A DNA stretch of 64,000 nt, from positions 11,718,001 through 11,782,000 of the forward strand of contig NC_064212.1 in the NCBI RefSeq assembly GCF_023101765.2. Direction: 5' to 3'. This stretch comes from Spodoptera frugiperda (taxonomy: Eukaryota; Arthropoda; Insecta; Lepidoptera; Noctuidae). This document shows, in pieces, positions 1 through 11,720 of this stretch (positions within the stretch are counted from its first letter, which is position 1; every line of letters begins with the position of its first letter). A program made the position numbers and the translations under genes. Under the pieces are notes generated by a model that saw only the letters and a list, made by a program, of their open reading frames with translations, was not told where the DNA came from and did no database searches.

Positions 1-472
1 TTATTTCAATAAGAAACCATAACGTTACATTTATAAAGAAACGAAAATGCTCCGATACCACAAATTAGTATTGGGAATGACAGGACCGATAATTTTCAAG
101 CAAAATAAATTCCCACAACAAAAATGAATACTATATAACAAATCGTGAATAAATATAATTTGAACACGACGTTAAAACCCGGATACACAAAATCTGAAAC
201 ATATAAGTGATGAGATTTTTTCAAAATAACAATTTGTTTATTGGAATAAACTATGCTTCGGATGGAAACTTGCAACAGTGAAGTGTCGACGATAAAGTTA
301 TTGATGTTAATTAAAATGTTACAGCACATTTATCATGGAACAAGTTTGTTGTGACAGAAGTTGTTATAGTAAATTCTTTTAATGATTCGATAGCAATGCT
401 CGAGTTTGTTAATAGTGAAGATAGTTGTTACTTTTCTGAATCTATTTAAAGATCAATCAATCAATGAAACTA

Positions 473-592
473 ACTGCCGCACTTAGAGACATTTAATGAT
501 TACTTAAACTATTCCTTAGTAACGATTATATATCGAAAACAATTGCTAAGGACTAGGTTAAGTAACCATTAAATTACTCTGAGTGCGGCGGT
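473..592. mobile_element. MITE family A copy 1
   Basis: CTGCCGCACTTAGAGACATT and TTAAGTAACCATTAAATTAC...GAGTGCGGCGG form a 32 bp inverted terminus around ATTCCTTAGTAACGATTATA and ATCGAAAACAATTGCTAAGG. There are four copies in the window. Confidence 0.8.
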
Positions 593-779
593 AAGAGAAT
601 AGTAGAAAACAATAAGATATTAACTAAAACGTTGTTCACTATTCACCAATTAAAAAATCAGTTACAAGTTTCCTTGACGACCAAAAGCCAGTTTAAAGCC
701 AATACTACCGAAGTATAGTCTTTCCCAATTATAAACCCTAAGCCCATAGATATAAAACTTAAATAAGTGCGATACATAC

Positions 780-893
780 TTGGTCTCATCAATGTAGACA
801 GCTTCGAGAACTTTTGCAGCATACTGAAGGTTCTTTTGTAAAGTCTCTGCGGATATTTCACCCCTATTCAATTGTCTTAGGAGATAGCGTAAT
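780..893 (-). CDS. Pde1c: Pde1c exon: calmodulin-binding helix and start of PDE1 core
   Basis: Internal exon of a calcium/calmodulin-dependent 3',5'-cyclic nucleotide phosphodiesterase, which hydrolyses cAMP and cGMP in the cytosol. Read on the minus strand, it follows the acceptor TTGTTCACAG and ends at the donor AA|GTATGT. It translates as LRYLLRQLNRGEIS followed by AETLQKN, then LQYAAKVLEAVYIDETK. Known family: this matches the conserved PDE1 segment just before the catalytic domain (in mammals roughly ...CLVKQLERGDV...YAASVLEAVYIDET...). The basic amphipathic LRYLLRQL stretch corresponds to the second calmodulin-binding site. It enters in phase 2, completing an AG|A arginine codon left by the exon at 12295-12451. 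It leaves in phase 2 toward a catalytic exon beyond base 1 of the window. PDE1 identity is near certain; the isoform is unknown. Confidence 0.93.
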
Positions 894-2296
894 CTGTGAA
901 CAAAAGAGAGAAATAGAATTAATTACGAGACATTCATTATGAGGTACATTTTATGTGTCGGAGTGGCTCGAGTTCATTCGTGTAACGTTCGTTGTGGCGA
1001 GAATTATTTGCTAATGAAACAAGAAAGGGAGTTTGTTGAGTCATTCATTGTCATTGAAATTGTTTCTTACAAGCTTTGAACTAAAATTCAGCTTGTAAAA
1101 ATAATTGTCGTCACGCTTCTTTACACAAAATCAACAGAACAACAAAAGAAAAAGTTTCCTACCCAACCGTTGAAAGAAAAACACGCGTGTAAGTAGTGCA
1201 CGTTTATCCCTGAACATATTACCCCAGAAAATGGTTTATCTTGGTAGATAATATAATTAACAAGGCCAGAAGTTTGTATTTTCTCAACATTTACGTTATT
1301 AACTAAGGAAATCTAATTCCGACCTTTAAGGGCACTTACTAAGCTGAGCCAATCGTCTGTGGGTGTGGAAAGGTTCCCAGCGTTGGTTCTCACCCTTCCC
1401 CACATAAATTGGATTGCCCAGCTAATGCTTTACACGCACTTATCCGAGATTTCCGATATCAGATATTGCTCTTTTATTTGATTTCAACTCGAGAAGTGGA
1501 GGAAAATACGATGTCAAGTGCGAAATAAAATTCTTACTTTAATTCACTACTTATATTATATCCAATAGTTTTAAGATGTCACTTGAGTGTGTCGAATGAA
1601 GTATAATTAAAAAAGTTTATACATATCTAGACACAAGGGCAACAATGAGTTCTTGTAATTTAGCACTAAGGTAATAGTTCTTCTCAAAATAACTTTTCGA
1701 CGAGCAAAAATAACAGAAGCAGAAAATGTATACTAGATACACCAAAAGTATTCATTTTCCATAATATATTTTAAAACAACCTGATCTACTTCCCATGTAA
1801 CAAAATAACAGTAATAAAAGTAACATAATGGCCAATTCATAGACAACAGAAAAAATATAAACTGCTTGACTCGAAAAGAGTTCAAAACTAATAAGTCCGG
1901 ATAGCAGAATATAAAAAAGAAAATATTTGCGTAAGTATCGTTCCTGCCAGTTATAAGGTCGTTTGGAAACTCAACAGGTAATTTCTTGTAGATAATTTTT
2001 ATTTCCCTCGGATGAGAGAAGCTTAGGTTTTAGATTTTCTTTTTTTTTTCATGCTGTAAGTGCCTTTTACCGGAGCTATTTTTATAAAAAGGCGTTTTTT
2101 CACAACAAGTTTTAAAATTATGTTACTAGTAGTAATTCTGTGAACTTGTGAAGGAAGTCTGGTAGTTGGTTCGTTTATTTATGATATAACTTTTGTGTTT
2201 CCAGATGGGAATAGGATGTTTTACTAGTAAGAGGAAATGTTTATTATTTACCCCTCTTTGCCTCGTGAGAAAAGCAGTAGAAAATAGCTAGTTGAC

Positions 2297-2305
2297 TATA
2301 AATAG
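2297..2305 (+). promoter_or_regulatory. TATA box candidate
   Basis: TATAAATAG lies 39 bases before an ATG that opens a strong signal-peptide ORF at 2336. This spacing would give a very short 5' UTR. Core-promoter identity is inferred from the consensus only. Confidence 0.4.
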
Positions 2306-2335
2306 CAGTATACCTATTACCATAATAAAACAACA

Positions 2336-2527
2336 ATGCAACTCTTGCTGAAATTATTTCAGACCATTATTCTGTTGCTCTTTTTGTTTTGCCATTCCAG
2401 GGCTTCCGACGACTTTACTAAATCATTGTCCTATCTGCTTCCGTTGACGCGGAGCTGTGGACTGCCTCGCGGGTTACCGGGGCTCTGGTTCGAAAAGCAG
2501 GAGTGTGAACGGAGTGGTTATAGTTAG
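2336..2527 (+). pseudogene. short secreted-peptide ORF interrupted by a LINE tail
   Basis: This plus-strand ORF inside the Pde1c intron starts MQLLLKLFQTIILLLFLF, a clear hydrophobic signal sequence, followed by CHSRASDDFTKSLSYLLP. From about 2444 it reads through a LINE-tail insertion flanked by CTTCCG duplications (2438-2443 and 2606-2611), so its C-terminus as it stands is repeat-encoded. Before the insertion, the frame would have continued only about seven codons past the target site to a stop, making a peptide of about 43 residues. Alternatively, the pyrimidine-rich run ending CCATTCCAG at 2400 could be a splice acceptor rather than coding. No family is recognised. Confidence 0.35.
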
Positions 2528-2605
2528 TAAGAGTCTGACACTCCCTGTCGCCACGCCCAATGTGGGATAAGTGAATGGATGATCTTCTCCCTCAAAAAAA
2601 AAATT
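2444..2605 (+). mobile_element. LINE 3' tail, 5'-truncated
   Basis: This is a copy of the window's commonest repeat: GGAGCTGTGGACTGCC, then TTCGAAAAGCAGGAG, then AGTAAGAGTCTGACACTCCC, ending CCCTCAAAAAAAAAAA. It is flanked by the 6 bp duplication CTTCCG, indicating reverse-transcription-primed insertion. Confidence 0.75.
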
Positions 2606-4166
2606 CTTCCGATATTTGATTCAACATTTTCATAAAACGTTATACAACTTAATTAACGCTGAAATTTATACATAGTACCATTATTTTTGTAAGCTACTTT
2701 GCTCATTGTCTATAGGTACATTTGCAAGGGAAGTTTTTAGTTCTAGGTTATTTTCATGTAACGTACTAGAAACATCGCACTGTTTTAATATTTAGGTACA
2801 AAGATATTTGAATAAATAACGCTACATAAATTATGTTTATTCCGACATTCAAAAATACCGTAACCTTTTTCATCAACAATTATTTTGCATCATCCTGAGT
2901 TGTACCTATCACTTACAATTTGTAGACCGTTCCCATATGGATATTCTAACCTATTGTAACTACACAAATGACACTCTTACTACCCAGTAGTATTATCTAC
3001 ATCAGTTTAGATTGTGTGACTAACTACACCTAAATCAAAGTCCCTATTGTGTTGAAGTTATAGTATCAGTTGTATCTAATTGTGCCACTCAAGCAAGCTT
3101 AGGTTTCAATGGCTGGTGGTGGCAGCCTAATTTTGTATCAATATCTATTCGTTCTGGGATCTCATTGTCTTTGGAGGTATTAGACAGGGTGTGTGTGAGA
3201 TGTTAATCCATTGTCGTGTGGTAGGAGAGCGATAACGTCATGCTATGCTCATGTAGGTACCTAATTGTTGTCCGTGTTTGAGACTAGTTTAGTTGTATCG
3301 TGTTAGTTATTTAAAATTACTTTGATGTGCAATAATTTAAGTTATTTTAGTAATTTTAGGACTTGTTTTACAATGTCTGTATAGCCGCTATGTATCAGAT
3401 AACTTTGTCATACAAGTTTATCGGGCACTTATTTGAAGCTGGTGAAATAGGCGCTTAATCTTCTTAAATTGACGCGTATTAGGGATTCTCTTTTCATTCT
3501 CTACGTATCGAATATAATATCAGAGAAACTAGTTCGAATAAAAATATGAAACTGTTTTCATGGAAATGGATTTTGGCAAGCTATTCTATAGGTAGAATAT
3601 ATAGGTATTTAGGTTAGAATATCGGGTTAAAACCATACAACACGCACAAACCATTTTTATTTTGCATGAAATCCGTTCTACCGTTGCGTGATTGAGTATT
3701 CAACCGAACTTTTATATGTATAAACAATTGTGGAATTCTATACGACAAAATTTTAGAGTAGAATGCAATAAAAATACCGAACCACCAATCAATCCGCTCA
3801 CATGTCCTTAACACTGCTATTATTCAGAAAACCAGTGAGCTGCGGTGACAAGCGAATCGATGCACCTATTCGTAAAAGCGAAAGAGGAAATATAAAACGA
3901 ATGGCAATCGAAATTCAAAAGAATAGAGTGGGTCTCGTGTCGGCACCCGAGGGTTATTAAAAAGACAGTTAAAACGTTGAAGGTTTTATTTGAAATGCCT
4001 ACTACGGTGATGGAAAGAAAGGTGATTGAAACAGATGCTCATGGTAAGATAACCACATTGGTTTTGCTACAATTATTACAAGTGTAACTGCTTGCAAATG
4101 GGACTCTAGGTTTTATTAAGGTACGCGTCCACAGGCCTGCATCGTACGCATCGCACGCATTCCGTA

Positions 4167-4212
4167 TGACGTCATCAGTACGCATCGCATGTAGGTATTG
4201 CTGATGACGTCA
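4167..4212. promoter_or_regulatory. pair of TGACGTCA palindromes
   Basis: TGACGTCA occurs at 4167-4174 and 4205-4212, each embedded in (C)TGATGACGTCATCA-like sequence and separated by GCATCGCATG. They resemble paired CRE/ATF sites. Family E repeats nearby carry the same octamer, so they may be repeat-derived. Confidence 0.3.
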
Positions 4213-4227
4213 TCAACACGCTTTTTT

Positions 4228-4282
4228 TAAGTGGAGAAAATCATCCAATCTTCTCCAGCCTTGGGTAAGGCGAGAGGGAGTT
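4228..4282 (-). mobile_element. LINE tail fragment
   Basis: AAATCATCCAATCTTCTCC and GGCGAGAGGGAGT match the 3' end of the LINE-tail family in reverse orientation. The rest is missing. Confidence 0.6.
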
Positions 4283-4294
4283 AGTTACAGTGGA

Positions 4295-4378
4295 CCCGGA
4301 CACATAGTTTCACAGCTTAGTTATTATATTTTCGTAGTATAGCTACATAGTACATCTCTGGTATAAAAGCACCCTTAA
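4295..4378. mobile_element. end of TIR element family D
   Basis: CACATAGTTTCACAGCTTAG and ATCTCTGGTATAAAAGCACCC match the right half of the complete element at 39829-40173. Only one end remains. Confidence 0.55.
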
Positions 4379-5644
4379 AAAACTTCACTTGTTTTTTTAG
4401 TCTACGGACTAAAAACTTTAATTATATCTATGTTTAATTACCTTGTTACGAAGAAATTACTTTCGACTGCGAAGACTATATTTTATTAAAGATAAACTAA
4501 GTCTACAAAAAGAGAGCTGAGCTAGAGAAATAGTTGTTGTCAGTTACTATTACGCATGTAACTTGTAGTTGTCAATGCCCAGACTGCTAAAGGCAAAATG
4601 GTTTTATTTTATACAGTATTAATAGTTTCGGATTTTACATTGAGAATTTATAGTTAATGAAATAAGACTTGTCGGAGAGTTACCAAATCAACGATATTGT
4701 TGTTACAAATAAGATTTTTGTGCCTTCCATTTAATGTAAATTTGACTCTATGGTATTCATAAATAAGTTGTAAAATTAAATATTCTTACAATGAATACTA
4801 CAACAAAGTAATTTAAGCATATTTGCAATAACAGACTTGTGGCATAATTCAGAACTTCCACTCACGCTCGGTCGGTTCTTATTATTTATTTCTTAATGGA
4901 CCTATAAAACATTTCATAAGGAGATTGTATATTAAATCTTTTATAGATCTGTTACGAGATTTCTAGCGAGATCTTTTATCCCTCTTTATATTGGCTTTCA
5001 TTGGTCCTTGAGTAAGGGCCCAAAAGTTGATCGTAGAGTTTTTTAGACGAAACTTCTCTAGGAAATAATCTGTGGATTTAGTCACAAAGAAAAGCGGATT
5101 TTCTTTGGGAAAAGTAGCATTTGTATATAGGATTACACAGTCGTATATGTATTTGAGCTATTTATCTATTACACATATCATACCATATACAGGTATAAAA
5201 TTATAAACTAATTTCAATAAAATCACTTAGTTCAAAAGTGGTGAGTGAAGAAAATGGATTATATAACTTGGTCTGATGAAGAATCTAACCATAAAATGAG
5301 ATTAAAATACACGCGCAATGTCACGCTTCTTTACGTTAATAATAGAATGGATAAAAAACAATTTATTTGCTGATGAAAAATCTATCATTTCCAACAGAAA
5401 ATAGAACTCATTTTTCCTAGAAGTCCCATCTCAAAAAGTGAACGACATTTCTAAATAAATGTATAGTAACAGTTAGTTGGGACAATTTGTCTGGTAAGTG
5501 GATACCCTTGTCTGGACGTGGTCGCCCGGGACCTGTGATTGATGGAGACAGCAATAACACACATACAATAACTACTGGAGAGATTTTATGATACTAATTG
5601 CTTTTTCAATATAAGACTTCACGTATAAATGTGAGTTATGGATG

Positions 5645-5889
5645 TTGTGGCGACACCTGACATGTGACAAGTGACAGATGACAGAAGTCGCACATAGACT
5701 ATCGATGATCAAATCAACGGATGACGTCATAAATATCCTACATCGCACATGTGAAGTTTACACGCGAATTAACATGGATAGAAAATCCCAAAGAACAACA
5801 GTTGGGCAGAAAGCCCGCCAGGCATGATCACCTCGCCTGGTCGGAAGATCCTCCTTTTCGTAGGGAACTTTACTCGCCGTTCCCTAAAA
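5645..5889 (+). repeat. family E repeat, copy 1
   Basis: One of three roughly 240 bp near-identical copies in the window (others at 23646 and 26588). It starts TGTGGCGACAC, contains GACAAGTGACAGATGACAG, ACGGATGACGTCATAAAT and GCCCGCCAGG, and ends AGGGAACTTTACTC...TTCCCTAAA. It has no terminal inverted repeats and no tRNA-like boxes. The class is unknown. Confidence 0.75.
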
Positions 5890-6189
5890 TGTAAAGGTCA
5901 ACGAGCTATGAACATCGAGTTATCGCCTCTGATACGCGCGATAAGAATAGGAAGCAAATTGGGATGTTTGCGAATAAGTATACAGTATTCACATTCAATT
6001 TTTTTGTCGAAATGTCAAGAACAATCAAGTGTGAGATTCCACACATTGTTACGTTATAACTTATTTTGCGTTAAATGTCACACCATGTTTTAGTAAGACG
6101 AGAAGTTATAACTACAGCTACGAGCCAATAAAGTTAAATGTGATTGTTTCAACATAATTTGACTATTAGTTAGTATGATGTCTGAGCAA

Positions 6190-6301
6190 CCGGCTGCCGC
6201 GCAGCATTGTGTGACCCACTTTGTTTTGGGTCTGGGTGTTGTCATGCTTATATGAACTTGTGTGTTTGTAAACAAACCCACGACAAAATACTAGAAAAAA
6301 A
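6190..6301 (+). mobile_element. tRNA-derived SINE 2, 5'-truncated
   Basis: The 3' body of SINE family 2: CCGGCTGCCGCGCAGC, TTTGGGTCTGGGTGT and AACTTGTGTGTTTGTAAAC, with a short A-rich end. The tRNA-like head is lost. Confidence 0.7.
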
Positions 6302-6355
6302 ATGTTTAGATAGCGCCATTCTAATTATAATTCGGCAACATGTTTGAATAACTAC

Positions 6356-6512
6356 TTTTTTTGAGGGGGTAAATCATCCTATGCCGCCTACCTCAGGTGA
6401 GGCGAAAGGGAGTATCAAATTCTTACTGACTAAAAACCACCTCGTTTCTACTCCTGCTTTTCGAGCCGGAGTCCCGGTAACCTGCTAGGCAGTCCGCAGC
6501 TCCAGGTAAACT
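6356..6512 (-). mobile_element. LINE 3' tail with 8 bp target duplication
   Basis: A reverse-orientation copy of the LINE-tail family (TTTTTTTGAGGGGGTAAATC ... GCTTTTCGAGCCGGAGTC ... AGTCCGCAGCTCCAGG). ATAACTAC occurs on both sides (6348-6355 and 6513-6520), marking the insertion. Confidence 0.8.
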
Positions 6513-7523
6513 ATAACTACCTACCAACCCTTTCAGGATGAGGTTATAGAAGCCTTTATTAAATCTTATACAGGATAATAGTATCTAGTTGTTTCCCGTA
6601 ATTAATATTAATTAAGAGAACGTTGAGTAGCAAGATAAGTAATTATTATGCGTGGCTTGGATACGCCTCAAGCTTGCTTTCAGTTTTGCATTATGAATTT
6701 TCATGCATAAACTAAGTTTATAATAATTTTAATGTAACAACTTGTTTCATATTATGCCCCCTTCTATGAATTATAAACTAAGCTAATTATAATTTTATGG
6801 ATATACTAATGATACTTGCGGTTAAATTGATAAGTCATATAGTAGTATATTCATTTCACACTGAATATGGAACTAAAACGTAGAAAAGTCTAGAAAGAAG
6901 GCACTATTAATAAAATTTCTTATAACACTATCATGACAGTATAATGATACTTTTCCCGTCGCATCCTCAACATTTTTCCTCACAAATTATAAGATAAAAG
7001 ACCAAGATAAAGCGCTGCCATCGCTTTGTGTGGCAACCCTTTGTTTTAAAACGATAACTATCTTTTACTTTTTCTAAAAACGTAATTCCTTTTCAAAACC
7101 TTAGACTGGGAAAGAGGGGTAAATAAAAAATAATGTACTATGAAAATTATTGGATCTTTTTGAGCAAAGAAAGTGTAGTAAAAGGTTTTCCGATTCTCAT
7201 ATTTCATTTAAGGAGGGAAGTGGGGAAGTATTGCTCGAGCATGCGATCGATGCTAGGCTCTCAATGGCCGCGGCTCCATTGTCTTCTCTTAAACAAATTT
7301 ATTGCTTTCTTTTTATTGGCGTGTTAAACTTTACTATTATTGAAAGGCAATCTGTTTATTTTCTTCCATTTCTTTTGTTTAAATGAGATTTTTAGGCAAC
7401 TTCGTAATTGTGCTAAATCGCTAGAATTAACACTTGCCATTTTCTTCTGCAATTCAATCAGCTATTTAAATATGTACAGTGGTTTTTATTTCTATTAAGT
7501 GTAACCAATATTTTAGAATGCTT

Positions 7524-7677
7524 GTTTGGAGGGGGAAATCTTCCAAAGACTTCTCCCGCCTTGGGTGACGCAAGAGGCAGTGTCATACTCTTACTGACTA
7601 AAAACCATCCCGTTCCTTCTCCTACTTTTAAACGGAGCCCTGATAACCTGTAATATTATCCGGAGTTCCGATTCGAA
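7524..7677 (-). mobile_element. LINE 3' tail with 13 bp target duplication
   Basis: A reverse-orientation LINE tail flanked by the perfect direct repeat TTTTAGAATGCTT at 7511-7523 and 7678-7690. This is the clearest demonstration in the window that the family moves by target-primed reverse transcription. Confidence 0.85.
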
Positions 7678-8069
7678 TTTTAGAATGCTTAGTGTTGTAC
7701 TAGGTATACTATCTAGGTAAAGATTTTGTACATATTCTTTTTTTAAAGATCTCACGTCTAATCGGTTTTCTTTGACGAACAACCCATTACATTATTATTA
7801 ATGTAGTAGATACTATCTTCATTTCAATAACTTCCTACACAAGTATATAGACTATAGCCCGTGTATCGTGTAATATTCATTGTAATATGGTTGCCAGTGA
7901 TCCGTTCACAATCACGTTACATCCAGTCGTTTGATCTGTGATGACCAATAACTGCTATTGTTCGCAGCTCAGAGAGTTCGCTAGAATATTATGTATAGAG
8001 CTATATTATTATATATAGGTAGGTATACTATGAAGAGACTGAGAGATGAAACTTACGAGCAAGATTAAA

Positions 8070-8223
8070 GATGGGGCCCAGTAGGGCTGATGCCTGATGA
8101 GGAGCTGCGGACTACCTTGCGTGTTAACCGGGACTCAAGCTCGAAAAGCAGGAGTAGGAACGTGGTGACACTGGTACTCCCTCTCGCCTCGCCTAAGGCG
8201 GGAGAAGTCATTGGATGATTTTC
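8070..8223 (+). mobile_element. LINE 3' tail, slightly longer 5' end
   Basis: This copy retains sequence upstream of the usual start (GATGGGGCCCAGTAGGGC, TGATGCCTGAT) before GGAGCTGCGGACTACC. That upstream sequence is shared with the copies at 16291 and 38575. It ends directly at a SINE 1 tail. Confidence 0.75.
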
Positions 8224-8330
8224 GCCACAAATGGTGAAAAGCGGGTGTACCTTGTAAAGCGGCATTACGTGCCGTAATGCGCACCTCTGCCTAGACCTTC
8301 GAGGATAAACAGCGTGATGTTGCATTGCAT
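8224..8330 (+). mobile_element. SINE 1 tail fused to the LINE tail
   Basis: ACAAATGGTGAAAAGCGGGT, GGCATTACGTGCCGTAATGC and CACCTCTGCCTA match the 3' third of SINE family 1, joined without spacer to the LINE tail ending at 8223. Confidence 0.7.
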
Positions 8331-9399
8331 TAAACTAACATTAAATTATTTTGATACTGACCATTATTCACCATTAAAATAGTTTACAATGAGAATAGCT
8401 AAGTAACGTAATATAAAAACCTATTATTTATTTCACCAGACGTCTACATCTCAGGAAATGTTTCACATTTAACAACACAACGCACCCTTCCAAGTTCTAT
8501 ATTAAAGTCTTGAAGAATAAAAAGCCGTCAAGAATTTGCGAACAACATTAGCTCTTGCGACTCCTGACTTTTTATAAAAATACTTTCAAGATGTCGTGGC
8601 CTGCGTTTTGAGGTCAAGTCGCCGGTAATGCCGCTTTGCAAAAAATATCTGGAATATTCCATAGGGAATTTTATGCTGGGGTTGAATAGACTTTTACAGT
8701 ACGGCAGTTAGTTACGAACCTTTATGATAATTACTGTATTTTGACAGGTAATTTAACATTTTAATGAAAGGTTTACGGTGTATTATTGCTATTTATTTTA
8801 CTTTGTATTAGAATAACATAAAATACCTGTGACTTATTACTTTTGTCAGGGGTAAAGTTATCCATTTTAAGTCAGAGATGAACCTCTAGCTAGACATCTA
8901 TCAAATATAGCTAAAGCTAGAACTAAGCTATTCACTAGACACTAATCGCACAAACACATCATGTTACGCACTATCACACACACACACACGAAAAACCAAC
9001 AAAAATAAAATGGAAAACTTATCCCAAACAGACCATTCTCTTCGCAAAATAAACACAATGGACTGCAAAGAACTATTCAACAATAACCATTCAGTGTGCT
9101 TCATAAGCTGTTTAAAAGCAATCCGGTTTGCGTTCCGATCCCCCTCCGGTACCGGACGAAATCATCCGGAATAATTGACCTTATTACTCCACAATGAACG
9201 GAAATATCCGAGTGTGCCGCAAATTTTATTTGGTCGGCTGTTGGATTGATGTTAATGTTATTAAGACAGGATGGGTAGGCTGATTGCTTTAATAGTGGTA
9301 GGTTCTTTGGCTATTGAGCTTGGGGTTCTGATTTCGAGTTCTAGACTGTGAGCTCTAGATATGAGAGGTGGACGATTCTATTTTGACTTTTTGTAGCCG

Positions 9400-9725
9400 T
9401 ATCATCATCATATCCACTGCTGAACATAGGGCTCCCCCAATGACTACCACATAGGTTGGAAGAGACCTGCATCAAGCGGATCCTTGCGATCTTAACCAGG
9501 TCGTCTTACACCACCTTATGGGTGGACATCTTATGCTGCGCTTGCCGGTACAAGGTTTCCTCTTCAGAAACTTTCTGCCCCGGCGGCTGTCGGTTGTGCC
9601 CTGCCCACTGCCACTTCAGCTTGCTTATCTGTTGCGGTATGTCAACGACTTTTGTTCTTTTGCGGATTTCTTCGTTCTTTATTTGGTCTCGCAAAGAAAC
9701 TCCGAGCATAGCCCTTTTCATAGCG
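9400..9725 (-). pseudogene. RTE-type LINE ORF C-terminus, frameshifted
   Basis: The minus strand encodes MKRAMLGVSLRDQIKNEEIR, then RTKVVDIPQQISKLKWQWAG, a sequence characteristic of the C-terminal end of RTE-clade reverse-transcriptase ORFs widespread in moths. After a frameshift it resumes DDLVKIARIRLMQVSSNL and SHWGSPMFSSG, the usual end of that ORF. It finishes in a GATGATGAT run typical of RTE 3' tails. Dead fragment; the 5' part is absent. Confidence 0.8.
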
Positions 9726-10403
9726 CACTGAGCGAGCGAGCTGTATTGGTTAAGTAGAAATAAATGCTTTGACTTTGGTAAACTATGGTAGACCTTTCTG
9801 TGTACTTATTCTCATGAGGTGTTAAATCACTTGCTGAGCTCAAGATCAGAATCAAAGTTAAGTCTAGACTGTTTCTTTATTCTAGTTGCTATTCTAAGAA
9901 ACCCCCAGACCACCTCGAATAAAATTAAGTACACAAAATATTCCTTTTTAGTGTTCGCGTTTAAGATTATCTAATATCATGCAACAACCCTTCAGAGCGA
10001 AGCAATTACCATACAAAATTTACGTGAGAATCGCAAAAATCCCTGGGGAACGATGAAAAAAAAATTCTCGTGAACATTTTGGGAACTTCGTACATCTTTA
10101 CACACAAGTCTTTACATATAAATATATTCTATCTTTTTCTTAGTAAAAAAACCAGACAAATGTTGTGTAGTGACACATAAATGTAATTTCTGAAGAACAA
10201 AGCAGGTTTCAGATGTCTTTCATTAACTCAGTCGGGATTAAACTATAAATTATGCTGAGGACCTATCTCCCTGGGGTGCAGTCTTAAGATTAAATGACGA
10301 CTTTATTATTAGTTTTAACCTGAGATTTTTTATATTTTCTTACAATTTATTTTTGTAACTAAGTTGGTCTGGGTGAAGTTTATAACTAAATATTAAAATT
10401 ATA

Positions 10404-10546
10404 ATCACACTCATATTATAAACGTGAAAGTTGTCTGTCAATCACGCTGAAACTACTGAACGGATTTTGATGAAATTTAGTGTACAGACAGAGTGAGCTC
10501 ATTTGTTATCTCACGCAACGCGAAGTTGCTTGTAGAAGCTAGTCTT
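10404..10546 (+). mobile_element. Lep1/Helitron-like remnant
   Basis: TCATATTATAAACGTGAAAG, ACTGAACGGATTTTGATGAA and the end AAGTTGCTTGTAGAAGCTAG match a very common lepidopteran dispersed repeat ending in CTAG. A reverse copy lies at 34585-34700. Confidence 0.55.
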
Positions 10547-11215
10547 AATCTTATTAATAAATATGAGCTACTTATTAAATGATTTCAAATATTTTGACAT
10601 ATTAAGTGATTAGATTTAAGTAGTTATTTGTGAGCAAATATATATGTTTTAGATAAATCTGTACCTTGTTATAATTAGGCTTCATGTTACAGAAAATAGC
10701 GAGCTACGTTTTCTTTTTCGTATGCAAATTCAACCAACTTTATTTGAGACTCAGTGAAGAAACAAATCAAATTGGAGAACAAGCAAACTAAAGGGGCTTA
10801 CGTTAAACAAACATAACAAATACATACTTAGTTACTGAATAGAAATATATAAGCAACGAAAGATAATAAGGACAGACTTTGAACAGTACATAAGTATCTA
10901 TTTACCTAGGTCCTATTATTTCTTCAACAAAATAGAAAATATCTATTCGTCAAAACACGTCCTATTATTTTTAAAAAGCACCAACTCTTTTACCATATTT
11001 TATTCTTGCATTTTGAATACAAAAGATGAAAGATTTTTAAAGGGAATTTAATTTTCTTTCGTAAGTCCACGAAAAAAGGATAAGAACCTTCTTATAGGAT
11101 TTTGTAAATCTGGGATTTTAAATCCTTTTGTAAAGAGACAGTTTCAATAAACATTTTGTTAGTCTTTGATAGATAAATAATAAAAACAGTTACTTGGAAA
11201 AAAAAAATAGTTACT

Positions 11216-11356
11216 GCTTTTTTGAGGTGAATATCATCCAATGACGTCTCCCATCTTGGGCGAAGCGAGAGGGAGTGTCAGACTCTTACTGACTAAAAAC
11301 TACCCCGTTCCTACTCCTGCTTTTCGAAGCGAAGCCCCGGTAAATCCGCTAGGTAG
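11216..11356 (-). mobile_element. LINE 3' tail
   Basis: A reverse-orientation family copy (CTTTTTTGAGGTGAATATC ... ACTCTTACTGACTAAAAAC ... CCGCTAGGTAGG). No clear target duplication. Confidence 0.7.
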
Positions 11357-11510
11357 GATTTTATACTGGATAGAACAATTATTCACCAACTTAAAATAAA
11401 TCTTTATATTAAGTAGTGATTTGGTCTGTATATTCCATTCGAGGAATTAACAAACGTTGTTCGTTTTAACAAACTACAAAAGTTTTATTATAAGTTTTGT
11501 GAGACATACT

Positions 11511-11720
11511 AAATTAATTATTATGCTATTGGCTTACTCAGGTAACTGTTTGACGAGGAACTTCACTAGTTCCAAGCCATGCTAGAGGCTCGCACCGCAA
11601 TACACTACGTGGCGACTAACTGATTGATGAATAGGTATGAGCCTCTAGCATTGAATAAAATTAGTTGAGTTTCTCGTCAAACAGTTACGTGAGTAAGCTG
11701 ATAACATAATAATTAAATTA
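11511..11720. mobile_element. palindromic MITE, family C
   Basis: An approximately 205 bp near-perfect inverted repeat. Left arm: TTAATTATTATGCTATTGGC, then TTACTCAGGTAACTGTTTGA. The right arm is its complement (TCAAACAGTTACGTGAGTAA ... ATAACATAATAATTAA). Inner arms ATGCTAGAGGCTC / GAGCCTCTAGCAT extend the hairpin. A second copy, broken by a LINE tail, lies at 45360-45670. Confidence 0.8.
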
